Below, piece after piece: positions 1 to 6,036 of a DNA stretch of 12,825 bases (position 1 is the first letter of the stretch; every line of letters begins with the position of its first letter). Both the position numbers and the translations under genes were made by a program. The notes beneath the pieces are model-generated. The model was not told the origin of the DNA and did no database searches. It was given only the letters and a program-made list of their open reading frames with translations. Origin of the DNA: Thermotogae bacterium (GTDB lineage Bacteria; Thermotogota; Thermotogae; Petrotogales; Kosmotogaceae); assembly GCA_003643975.1 (NCBI GenBank), contig QNAR01000022.1:1-12825 (forward strand), given 5' to 3'.

Positions 1-897
1 ATGAAAATAGCAATAGCAAGCGGTAAAGGAGGCACTGGAAAAACAACACTTTCCGGTTCATTGTCTTTTCTTTTTGAAAACCATGTTATGGCGGATTGTG
101 ATGTGGATGCCCCGAATCTTCATTTGCTAATGGAACCCAAGCTCTTAGAGACTCATGAATACTTTGGTGGAAAAAAAGCAGAAATTGATGATCGCTGTAC
201 TGCGTGTGGAATATGTATGAATACATGTCGATTTAGCGCAATTATTCCAGGAACTCCTTACAAAGTCGATCCTTATGCGTGTGAAGGTTGTAATGCCTGT
301 GTGTTAACCTGTCCCGAAGGAGCGATCACTCTGAAAGAGAGTAAATCAGGAGACTATTTCTTGTCCAAAGCAGCTGAGCTCTCTTTATCTCATGCTCTTC
401 TAACTCCTGGCGAAGAAACCTCTGGAGGCCTTATTGCAGAAGTGAGAAAGCTCGCATTAAAAGTTGCTGAACAGGAAAAGCGCGATTATGTAATTATTGA
501 TGGTGCCCCTGGTATTGGTTGTGCGGCATCTTCGTCAATTACAGGAGTTAATTACGTTATCATTGTGGCAGAGCCAACAATTTCTGGAATGCATGATCTT
601 CAACGTATTGTCGAAACTACAAGACATTTCATGAGAAAGTTTGGTATTGTTATCAACAAATTCGACTTAAATACCGTCAAAGCAGATGAAATAGTGAACT
701 GGTGCAATAAGGAGAAAATAGAAATACTCGGGAAAATTCCCTTTGATCCGGAAGTAAGAAATTCAGCCATCAGAGCAGAACCTGTTGTAAAAAGCGGAGA
801 TTCACCTGCTGCAAAGGCAATCAAGAAAATCTATTATAAACTACTGAAAATCATAGGAGGTGTAAACCATGAAGTTAGCGATACCTGTGATGAGTGA
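1..897 (+). CDS. MinD/Mrp-type P-loop ATPase with inserted 2[4Fe-4S] ferredoxin domain
   Basis: Seen: a deviant Walker A motif GKGGTGKTT at residues 8-16, the ADCDVDAPN switch segment around 31-39, a Walker B-like strand YVIIDGAPG around 163-171 and INKFD at 218-222 (base-recognition type). Inserted after the first strands are two CxxCxxCxxxC sets, Cys66/69/72/76 and Cys94/97/100/104, the second followed by Pro, enough for two [4Fe-4S] clusters. Known: this SIMIBI-class family (MinD superfamily P-loop ATPase with a ferredoxin domain) is common in anaerobes beside NifX/NifB-domain genes, and is related to Mrp/NBP35 Fe-S carriers; its exact reaction is not settled. Inference: a cytoplasmic ATP-driven Fe-S carrier or maturation factor. 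The ATG sits at base 1, so its RBS and promoter are outside the window, but MKIAIASGKGG is a normal N-terminus for the family. The gene overlaps the next one by 29 nt. Confidence 0.9.
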   Translation: MKIAIASGKGGTGKTTLSGSLSFLFENHVMADCDVDAPNLHLLMEPKLLETHEYFGGKKAEIDDRCTACGICMNTCRFSAIIPGTPYKVDPYACEGCNACVLTCPEGAITLKESKSGDYFLSKAAELSLSHALLTPGEETSGGLIAEVRKLALKVAEQEKRDYVIIDGAPGIGCAASSSITGVNYVIIVAEPTISGMHDLQRIVETTRHFMRKFGIVINKFDLNTVKADEIVNWCNKEKIEILGKIPFDPEVRNSAIRAEPVVKSGDSPAAKAIKKIYYKLLKIIGGVNHEVSDTCDE

Positions 898-1234
898 TAA
901 CGGCTTTGACGCCGAAATTTCGGAACATTTTGGACACGCACCATACTTTGCCTTTGTTGAACTCGATGGTAATACAGTACTCGGTGCAACGGTGGAGAAA
1001 AATCCTTTTGAAAGTCATGGACCTGGAGAAATACCAGGCTATATTCACGAAAAGGGAGCAACAGTTTTGATTACGCGAGGCATAGGAAATCGTGCAATAG
1101 CATTCTTTGAAAATTTTGGAATTCATGTTGTCAGAGGAGCTACCGGAACTGTTAGAGATATTGTTGATGCTTATCTTTCTGGAAATCTTGAAAGTTTTTC
1201 CTATGAACCAAAAGAAAAATTTCATAATTATTAA
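869..1234 (+). CDS. NifX/NifB-domain (dinitrogenase Fe-Mo cofactor-like) protein, copy 1
   Basis: A 121-residue single-domain protein. Seen: the N-terminal MKLAIPV strand, the segment ISEHFGHAPYF (residues about 18-28) typical of the NifX_NifB superfamily, an ITRGIGNRA segment and a VVRGATGTVRDIVDAYLSG C-terminal region (glycine turn plus helix). Known: these RNase-H-like folds bind Fe-S or Fe-Mo cofactor precursors in NifX/NafY/NifB, and stand-alone copies occur widely in non-diazotrophic anaerobes with unknown function. The start ATG lies inside the end of the upstream ATPase gene and has a strong AGGAGG at 855-860, 8 nt upstream, which supports the 29-nt overlap and translational coupling. 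No Cys is present, so cluster binding would have to use His or another ligand, or partner proteins. Confidence 0.88.
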   Translation: MKLAIPVMSDNGFDAEISEHFGHAPYFAFVELDGNTVLGATVEKNPFESHGPGEIPGYIHEKGATVLITRGIGNRAIAFFENFGIHVVRGATGTVRDIVDAYLSGNLESFSYEPKEKFHNY

Positions 1235-1252
1235 TTAAAGGAGGAGAAAGAA

Positions 1253-1603
1253 ATGAAAATCGCTATTCCAGTTAAAGAAAAATCACTTTCTTCAGAAGTT
1301 GACGATCGATTTGCAAGAGCTGCTTTTATTCTGATATACGATATGGAAAACAAAACAACAAAGTTTCTTGAAGACATAGCAGCACAAGCGCACGGTGCCG
1401 GACCAATGATGGTTGAGGCGCTTGCTAAAAATGGGGTTGACATTTTAATAGCTAAAAGCCTTGGCCAAAATGCCTTTACCGCGATCAACCAAACAGGTAT
1501 CAAAGTTTATCTTGCTAAGGAAGGTACAGCCGAAGAAAATATAAAAAATGTGATTGATGGTACCGCAACAGAAATGGAAAAACCTGGTCCATCTTTCCAT
1601 TAA
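1253..1603 (+). CDS. NifX/NifB-domain protein, copy 2
   Basis: A 116-residue paralogue of the preceding gene. Seen: MKIAIPVKEKSLSSEVDDRFARAAFILIYD at the N-terminus (split here only by family landmarks: the IPV strand, then DDRFARA in place of EHFGHA), then an AQAHGAGPMMVEAL helix, an ILIAKSLGQNAF turn and an AEENIKNVIDGT C-terminal helix. The ATG follows the AAAGGAGGAG Shine-Dalgarno at 1237-1246. The gap from the previous stop is 18 nt, so co-transcription is likely. It has diverged clearly from copy 1: the two probably form different surfaces of a pair or bind different partners (inference). No Cys residues. The substrate or cofactor is unknown. Confidence 0.86.
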   Translation: MKIAIPVKEKSLSSEVDDRFARAAFILIYDMENKTTKFLEDIAAQAHGAGPMMVEALAKNGVDILIAKSLGQNAFTAINQTGIKVYLAKEGTAEENIKNVIDGTATEMEKPGPSFH

Positions 1604-1618
1604 AAAGGAGGAAGAGAG

Positions 1619-1903
1619 ATGCCGTGGGTTAGAGAAAGCGATTGTACTGGATGTGAGCTTTGTATAAAAGCCTGTCCTGTTGAAGGGGCAATAACCATGC
1701 GCAATGGGAAAGCATATATAGACAACAATCTTTGTACCAGATGCGGAAAATGTTTTGAGGCATGTCCCAAAAATGCTATACGCCCTAATTCTGAAAACCC
1801 TCTCCTCAAAGGTCGGGGAGTTGGACGTGGTATGGGACGTGGAATAGGCCGTGGTACTGGTAGAGGTCAGGGAAGGGGCCGGGGCAGAGGCCGCGGTTTT
1901 TAA
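1619..1903 (+). CDS. 2[4Fe-4S] ferredoxin with C-terminal Gly-Arg tetrad-repeat tail
   Basis: A 94-residue protein in two parts. Residues 1-60 form a bacterial-type ferredoxin with CxxCxxCxxxCP at Cys9/12/15/19 and again at Cys39/42/45/49, so two [4Fe-4S] clusters. Residues 65-93 are a low-complexity tail of seven GRGx tetrads (x = V, M, I, T, Q, R, R) plus Gly, ending in Phe94. The RBS AAGGAGG is at 1605-1611, 7 nt before ATG. It sits 15 nt after the NifX-like gene and 3 nt before the radical SAM gene. The ferredoxin part is a plausible electron donor to the radical SAM enzyme or a partner of the MinD-type ATPase (inference from position). The tail resembles RGG-type nucleic-acid-binding or protein-docking tails and the Gly/Arg-rich small proteins (DUF5320-like) found near NifX-like genes in other anaerobes, but its role is not established. 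Confidence 0.9.
   Translation: MPWVRESDCTGCELCIKACPVEGAITMRNGKAYIDNNLCTRCGKCFEACPKNAIRPNSENPLLKGRGVGRGMGRGIGRGTGRGQGRGRGRGRGF
1811..1897 (+). repeat. 12-nt periodic coding repeat (GRGx tetrads)
   Basis: The DNA encoding residues 65-93 of the ferredoxin repeats the pattern GGN-MGN-GGN-NNN about seven times at a 12-nt period. Third codon positions vary from unit to unit (cgg, cgt, cgc and aga for Arg), so the protein pattern is better conserved than the DNA. This suggests an old repeat kept by selection on protein rather than a recent slippage expansion. Local GC is visibly higher than in the neighbouring genes. Confidence 0.8.
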
Positions 1904-1906
1904 AAT

Positions 1907-2851
1907 ATGAAACACGTTTACGGTGTTGTTCCCTCAAGAAGGCTTGGCAGGTCTCTTGGAATATGCCCCATTCCATTCAAGACCTGTAATTATTCTTGTA
2001 TCTACTGTCAACTTGGCAAAACAACCAGAATGACAAATTCGAGGTACACTTTTTATTCACCGGAGGAAATACTAAATGAAGCTGAAAACTTTATAAAAAA
2101 ATACGGTGAGAAAAGTTTTGATGTAGTAACTATTGTGGGTGAAGGTGAGCCAACATTATACACACCCCTGGACAAAATTGTCGAAGGCATTAGGAAATTG
2201 ACACATAAACCTTTGGTTTTGATAACCAACGGTTCTTTGCTCTATAACACCTCTGTCAGAAAAGAAGTCAGTGGATTCGATATTGTCATGCCCACTTTAG
2301 ATGCCTGGGATGAGGCGAGTTTTAGAAAAATAAACAGACCCTTTGGAAAGCTGAGCTATAAAGAAGTTCTTAAAGGTATCGTCGATTTTTCCCGGGAATT
2401 CAATGGAGAAATCTGGCTGGAAGTTATGCTTGTTAAGGATTATAATGATTCTATAGAAGCTTTGAATTTTCTAAAAGAACGAATTGAGACGATTTCACCA
2501 GAGAGAGTATATATCAACGTACCAGTGAGGCCCCCAGCAGAAAAGGGAGTAGAGATACCTGAAAAATCCCGGATAGATTATGCGCGTAAACTGCTTGGCG
2601 CGACCAGCATTGAGAATTTGCCTGTTAGTAACTTTCTATCTTCGGAAAGCGATGCAATAAAAGCGGTTATTGAAATCATTAAGCGTCACCCTATGTCAAA
2701 AGATGACATAAAAGAATTTCTGCTTTCCGAATTTAATGAGCAAGCACTGGAGAAATTTTTCTCTCTCGCAAGTGAAAAATATAACATCGAAAAATGCAGC
2801 TATCACGGAAAAGTGTTTTACCGCTATATCCAGAGGAGGGAAAAAAGATGA
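1907..2851 (+). CDS. Radical SAM enzyme, COG0731 (wybutosine-synthase-like) family
   Basis: A 314-residue protein. Seen: the N-terminal YGVVPSRRLGRSLGI segment characteristic of this family, then the radical SAM motif CxxxCxxC at Cys27/31/34 (CNYSCIYC), which binds the catalytic [4Fe-4S]-SAM cluster. A VGEGEPTLY segment matches the GGE-type SAM-binding strand, and LITNGSLL follows. The C-terminal 60 or so residues (IKAVIEIIKRHPMSKDDIKEFLL) look like a helical or winged-helix add-on. Known: COG0731 members share the core with TYW1 but most are uncharacterised; the TYW1 flavodoxin domain is absent here, so tRNA wybutosine synthesis is not implied. The ATG is 3 nt after the ferredoxin stop with no strong RBS, so translation is probably coupled. 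The stop overlaps the next start as ATGA. Confidence 0.88.
   Translation: MKHVYGVVPSRRLGRSLGICPIPFKTCNYSCIYCQLGKTTRMTNSRYTFYSPEEILNEAENFIKKYGEKSFDVVTIVGEGEPTLYTPLDKIVEGIRKLTHKPLVLITNGSLLYNTSVRKEVSGFDIVMPTLDAWDEASFRKINRPFGKLSYKEVLKGIVDFSREFNGEIWLEVMLVKDYNDSIEALNFLKERIETISPERVYINVPVRPPAEKGVEIPEKSRIDYARKLLGATSIENLPVSNFLSSESDAIKAVIEIIKRHPMSKDDIKEFLLSEFNEQALEKFFSLASEKYNIEKCSYHGKVFYRYIQRREKR
2834..2839 (+). promoter_or_regulatory. RBS that fixes the oxidoreductase start at 2848
   Basis: AGGAGG lies 8 nt upstream of ATG 2848. It favours this start over an in-frame ATG at 2794, which would add 18 residues with no family similarity before the MKKEILIIGGG nucleotide-binding strand. Confidence 0.8.
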
Positions 2852-4188
2852 AAAAAGAAATTCTGATTATTGGCGGTGGCCCTGCAGGTATAATCACTGC
2901 AACTACCGCCAAAAAAACTTACCCTGAAAAAACAGTGGCTGTTGTCAGAAAAGAGGAAACGGGATTGGTCCCCTGTGGAATTCCTTATATTTTTGGGACA
3001 CTTAACTCAGTAGATGCGAATATCATGGGGATCAAACCAGCTGAAAAGCTTGGTGTTGAATTTGTTATCGACGAAGTTACAGCTGTCGATTTTGAAAGAA
3101 AAACAGTGCTTCTCAAATCTGGAGATAGCATTGAATATGAAAAACTCGTTTTTGCTACAGGTTCAAGGCCTGTTCTCCCGCCAATTGAAGGCAAAGAACT
3201 CAAGGGTGTGTTTACCGTTGCCAAGAACAAGGAATACATGGAAGAAGTATTTAACTTCGCAAAAAATGCGAAAAGAGTGATAATTGTTGGTGGCGGTTTC
3301 ATTGGTATTGAGGTGGGTGATGAAATTAGAAAGATGGGAAAGGAAGTTACAATTATTGAAGCAATGCCTCATCTTTTGCCAGCAGCCTTTGACGAAGAAT
3401 TTGGAAAGATAGCTGAAGAGAAGCTCACGGAGCACGGAGCAACCATCAAAACGAACCTTCGTGTTTCCAAAATCCTTGGCAATGAGAGCGTTACCGGAGT
3501 TGAATTCGAAGATGGTTCGAATCTGACAGCTGATATGGTTATTTTTGCAATCGGTTACAAACCAAATACCGGTCTTGTCCAAAATCTCGGTATCCACCTG
3601 GGTTATAGTGGAGCTATATGGGTTGACGAATACATGAGAACCAGCGTAAGAGATGTATTTGCGGTTGGTGATTGTGCGGAACACAAAGATTTCTTCACAA
3701 GGAAACCAAGCAGATTAATGCTCGCTTCTACCGCGGTCTTTGATGCGAGAGTAGCCGGTGCAAACCTTTATCATCTTAAGGTCGTACGCGAAAATCACGG
3801 AAACCTCGGTGTTTTCTCTACTTCAATAGAAGGACTTACTCTCGGTGCAGCTGGTATGACAGAAAGGACTACTTGTGCAGAAGGATTTGAATGCGTTATT
3901 GGTGAAGCAAAATCAGTCGATAGGCACCCAGGTACACTCCCTGACAAAAGCCCCCTCTATGTAAAGCTGGTTTTCTCCAAAGAAAGTGGGCTCTTACTAG
4001 GTGCACAGATTGCAGGCGGAAAGAGTGTCGGAGAAATGATAAATATCCTCGGGCTTGGCTTGCAGATGGGTATTACTGCAAATGATCTTGTTACCATGCA
4101 AATAGGAACACACCCATTACTGACTTCTGCACCTACTACATATCCATTGGTACTGGCAGCGGAATCAGCCATTATGAAACTCCGTTAA
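2848..4188 (+). CDS. FAD/NAD(P)-dependent oxidoreductase, CoA-disulfide reductase / NADH oxidase type
   Basis: 446 residues, the usual length for the family. Seen: FAD-binding GGGPAG at residues 9-14; a redox-active Cys43 in LVPCGIPY, the position of the single active-site Cys of CoA-disulfide reductases and NADH oxidases; a LVFATGSRP strand; the second dinucleotide fold GGGFIG at 148-153 for NAD(P)H; and VFAVGDCAEH with Asp275 contacting the FAD. The C-terminal dimerisation domain is complete. Known: relatives reduce CoA disulfide, O2, polysulfide or elemental sulfur with NAD(P)H; sequence alone does not separate these. It starts within the stop of the radical SAM gene (ATGA overlap) and is the last gene before a strong terminator, so it is probably an operon member. 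Inference: it supplies or balances thiol or sulfur redox for the upstream Fe-S proteins, or acts as an NADH:sulfur/O2 reductase in an anaerobe. Confidence 0.9.
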   Translation: MKKEILIIGGGPAGIITATTAKKTYPEKTVAVVRKEETGLVPCGIPYIFGTLNSVDANIMGIKPAEKLGVEFVIDEVTAVDFERKTVLLKSGDSIEYEKLVFATGSRPVLPPIEGKELKGVFTVAKNKEYMEEVFNFAKNAKRVIIVGGGFIGIEVGDEIRKMGKEVTIIEAMPHLLPAAFDEEFGKIAEEKLTEHGATIKTNLRVSKILGNESVTGVEFEDGSNLTADMVIFAIGYKPNTGLVQNLGIHLGYSGAIWVDEYMRTSVRDVFAVGDCAEHKDFFTRKPSRLMLASTAVFDARVAGANLYHLKVVRENHGNLGVFSTSIEGLTLGAAGMTERTTCAEGFECVIGEAKSVDRHPGTLPDKSPLYVKLVFSKESGLLLGAQIAGGKSVGEMINILGLGLQMGITANDLVTMQIGTHPLLTSAPTTYPLVLAAESAIMKLR

Positions 4189-4202
4189 TTTGCTATTAGA
4201 AG

Positions 4203-4246
4203 AATGCAGGATGCCTTTAATACTTCAGGCATCCTGCATTTTATTT
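4203..4246 (+). terminator. Rho-independent terminator of the Fe-S/radical SAM cluster
   Basis: A perfect 14-bp inverted repeat (4203-4216 with 4227-4240, arms AATGCAGGATGCCT and its complement) around a 10-nt loop, followed by TTATTT. It begins 14 nt after the oxidoreductase stop. Confidence 0.9.
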
Positions 4247-4265
4247 GCAATTTTCCAGCGTGGCT

Positions 4266-4280
4266 CTTATATGATATAAG
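4266..4280. promoter_or_regulatory. Candidate operator dyad upstream of the MFS-PadR operon
   Basis: CTTATATGATATAAG is a perfect 7-bp dyad around a single central G, in the 221-nt gap before the MFS gene. PadR-type regulators often bind AT-rich dyads upstream of their own efflux operon, and the operon encodes one, so autoregulation here is plausible. AT-rich composition makes chance dyads fairly common, hence the low confidence. Confidence 0.3.
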
Positions 4281-4307
4281 CATATATATAACCTTTGTAA
4301 CCTTACT

Positions 4308-4339
4308 CTCAATTTTGAGCAGGAAAAAATCATTATAAT
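4308..4339 (+). promoter_or_regulatory. Possible promoter with overlapping dyad before the MFS gene
   Basis: A consensus -10 TATAAT is at 4334-4339. No good -35 sits at 17 nt: TTTTGA at 4313-4318 gives a 15-nt spacer and TTGAGC at 4315-4320 gives 13. The -35 region coincides with a perfect dyad CTCAATTTTGAG (4308-4319), which could be a regulator site blocking or replacing a -35 element. Confidence 0.3.
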
Positions 4340-4409
4340 ATAGGTAATTACAGATTTTTCACGTAATAATATCTATATATGCCAAATGAAAGCCTGATTG
4401 AGGTGAAAT

Positions 4410-5621
4410 ATGAGAAAGGAAAAAAGGCATTTTATTGCCTTTGTATGGCACGCATCTTTTCTTGCTTTGACAATGGCTTTTGTGGAAGTAAACACTGTAT
4501 TACCATCTCTCGTATTAAAAGCCGGTGGGAATAGTTTTTCAATCGGATTAATCACAGCTATTACAACAGGAATTCCATTGCTTGTGCAAATAATATTTGC
4601 AGGACTTCTCATGTCGCGCCCCAGAAAGAAACCATTTTTGTTGTTGGGTATTTATCTTAGGGTTCTTGCCCTGGCGTTTATGGGCTTTATGTTGAAAAGC
4701 AGTTTAACAGGCGGAATTCTACTTGTGATGATTTTCCTGGTCATTTCTGTCTTTTCATTTAGCGGCGTTTTCGCGGGTATTTGTTATACAGATCTGCTGG
4801 GAAAGACTATTGCTGGAAAAAGCAGAAGAAAATTTATGGCTTTCAGACAAATTGTCGGCAGCCTACTTTCATTTGGTGGAGGTTTTCTCGCTAGAATGAT
4901 TGTAAGTAAAGTTCCTTATCCGAATAACTATTCCGTAATGTTTTTTGTAGCTGCAATTTCTTTGGCCATTGGTTCTTTAGGTTTTTGGTTAATTCATGAG
5001 CCACCCGTGAAAATAATTTCCTATCCAGGTTTTTGGAAAATATTGAAAAGTATTCCGGCAACTTTGAAAAAAGACAGTAATTTGCGTAACTACATCATGT
5101 TTTCAAACCTAACAGGTTTTGGTCTTATTCTCATTCCTTTTTACGTACTTTTAGCAAAGAAAACTTATGGCCTTAGCGGTGAAAACGTTGGCAACTTTCT
5201 CTTTCTTCAAATGATTGGCATACTCGTTGCTGGCTTTTTCTGGGGAAGTTACTTACAGCGCAGGGGATTCAAAAAACTGCTTTACGTTTGTGCGCTTTTT
5301 GGCGGTACACTTCCCGTGCTCTCGTTGTTTTTGTCAAAAGCCGGGGTCAACTTTTATGCTTTGATTTTCCTCCTAACGGGTATTGCTTTAAGTGCAAGAA
5401 AAATGGGCTTTGAAGGGCTACTCATTGAAATTTCTAACAATGAGAACCGGGCACTTTATACTGGCATTTCTGGAGCATTCAATATTGTCATCTCCATACT
5501 GCCATTGATTATGGGAGCGCTGATTGATTTCATCGGATTTGAAATAGTATTTTCTCTTTCGAGCTTTTCCATATTTTCGGGTATACTTTACTTGAGAAGA
5601 ATAAGAATTGTGGAGGTGTAG
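4410..5621 (+). CDS. MFS-family transporter, probable efflux permease
   Basis: 403 residues, strongly hydrophobic along its whole length, with about 12 predicted membrane segments by eye; the cytoplasmic loop 2-3 is SRPRKKPF (about residues 69-76), the usual position of the basic MFS motif A. This is the normal size of a 12-helix MFS carrier. The ATG at 4410 is preceded by GAGGTGA at 4400-4406. It is followed 4 nt after its TAG stop by a PadR regulator, an arrangement typical of drug or toxic-compound exporters controlled by their own repressor. No substrate can be read from the sequence. Its use of TAG as a natural stop matters for interpreting the amber codon in the MalK-like gene of this window. 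Confidence 0.85.
   Translation: MRKEKRHFIAFVWHASFLALTMAFVEVNTVLPSLVLKAGGNSFSIGLITAITTGIPLLVQIIFAGLLMSRPRKKPFLLLGIYLRVLALAFMGFMLKSSLTGGILLVMIFLVISVFSFSGVFAGICYTDLLGKTIAGKSRRKFMAFRQIVGSLLSFGGGFLARMIVSKVPYPNNYSVMFFVAAISLAIGSLGFWLIHEPPVKIISYPGFWKILKSIPATLKKDSNLRNYIMFSNLTGFGLILIPFYVLLAKKTYGLSGENVGNFLFLQMIGILVAGFFWGSYLQRRGFKKLLYVCALFGGTLPVLSLFLSKAGVNFYALIFLLTGIALSARKMGFEGLLIEISNNENRALYTGISGAFNIVISILPLIMGALIDFIGFEIVFSLSSFSIFSGILYLRRIRIVEV
5612..5618 (+). promoter_or_regulatory. RBS that fixes the PadR TTG start at 5626
   Basis: GGAGGTG, inside the 3' end of the MFS gene, is 7 nt before TTG 5626. The in-frame TTG at 5608 has no RBS and would lie within the MFS coding sequence, reading the Shine-Dalgarno itself as codons. 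Confidence 0.75.
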
Positions 5622-5625
5622 TTTT

Positions 5626-5991
5626 TTGCGTGGATTTGGAAGAGGCACAGGTGCCTTTGGCAGGCGATGGGTTGAGTTATATTTGTTGCTACTCATCGCG
5701 GAAAAGCCATCTCACGGATACGAGCTTTCTACAAGACTAAAGGACTTTGGCGTTATGATTCCTGGAATTGGCCAAATGGGGAGTCTTTATAGAATATTAT
5801 CAACTCTTGAAATGAGTGGATTGGTAGCTACGGACTGGGATATAAGCGAGGGTGGTCCTGCAAGAAAGGTTTACAAAATCACCAAGGAAGGCCTTTCTTT
5901 TCTTGAAGATGCCATGGAAAGCGTTTATGCTTTGAAAACAAATATAGAAAAATTCATAGAAAGATATGAAGCATTGAAGAAAAGAGAATAA
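5626..5991 (+). CDS. PadR-family winged-helix transcriptional regulator
   Basis: 121 residues from the TTG start. Seen: WVELYLLLLIAEKPSHGYEL at residues 15-34, the PadR signature (HGYEL at 30-34); then a PGIGQMGSLYRILSTLEMSGLV recognition helix region and the wing with GGPARKVYKIT; then a C-terminal helix (about 88-121) for dimerisation. Known: PadR proteins are dimeric repressors, often of a linked transporter, released by small-molecule ligands. Here it follows the MFS gene by 4 nt, so it very likely controls that transporter and itself, possibly through the dyads at 4266-4280 or 4308-4319 (inference). The N-terminus RGFGRGTGAFGRR is Gly/Arg-rich, echoing the ferredoxin tail upstream. Confidence 0.88.
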   Translation: MRGFGRGTGAFGRRWVELYLLLLIAEKPSHGYELSTRLKDFGVMIPGIGQMGSLYRILSTLEMSGLVATDWDISEGGPARKVYKITKEGLSFLEDAMESVYALKTNIEKFIERYEALKKRE

Positions 5992-5999
5992 CAATTAAA

Positions 6000-6026
6000 G
6001 CGGGGCAAAGGCCCCGCCTTCCTTTT
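6000..6026. terminator. Bidirectional terminator between PadR and peroxiredoxin genes
   Basis: A 7-bp perfect GC stem, GCGGGGC (6000-6006) with GCCCCGC (6011-6017), and a 4-nt AAAG loop. The plus side is followed by CTTCCTTTT, and the minus side by TTTAATTGTT. It lies between convergent stops at 5991 and 6037, so it probably serves both. Confidence 0.8.
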
Positions 6027-6036
6027 AAAGAATTAT

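Noticed and set aside
869..1603. Nitrogen fixation locus because of NifX/NifB-like domains
   Set aside because: No nifHDK, nifE/N or true NifB radical SAM fusion is present; the radical SAM protein is COG0731 type, and stand-alone NifX-like proteins are common in non-diazotrophs.
1445..1915. A 156-codon minus-strand frame across the second NifX-like and ferredoxin genes
   Set aside because: Ser/Thr/Phe-rich antisense shadow of two clear coding genes, including the complement of the GRGx repeat.
2794..2847. N-terminal extension of the oxidoreductase from ATG 2794
   Set aside because: The 18 extra residues are the out-of-frame end of the radical SAM gene, and a strong RBS lies before ATG 2848.
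3163..3684. A 173-codon open frame on the minus strand inside the oxidoreductase gene
   Set aside because: It is antisense to an intact, well-recognised FAD/NAD enzyme, has no family-like motifs and no RBS; composition is that of a shadow frame.
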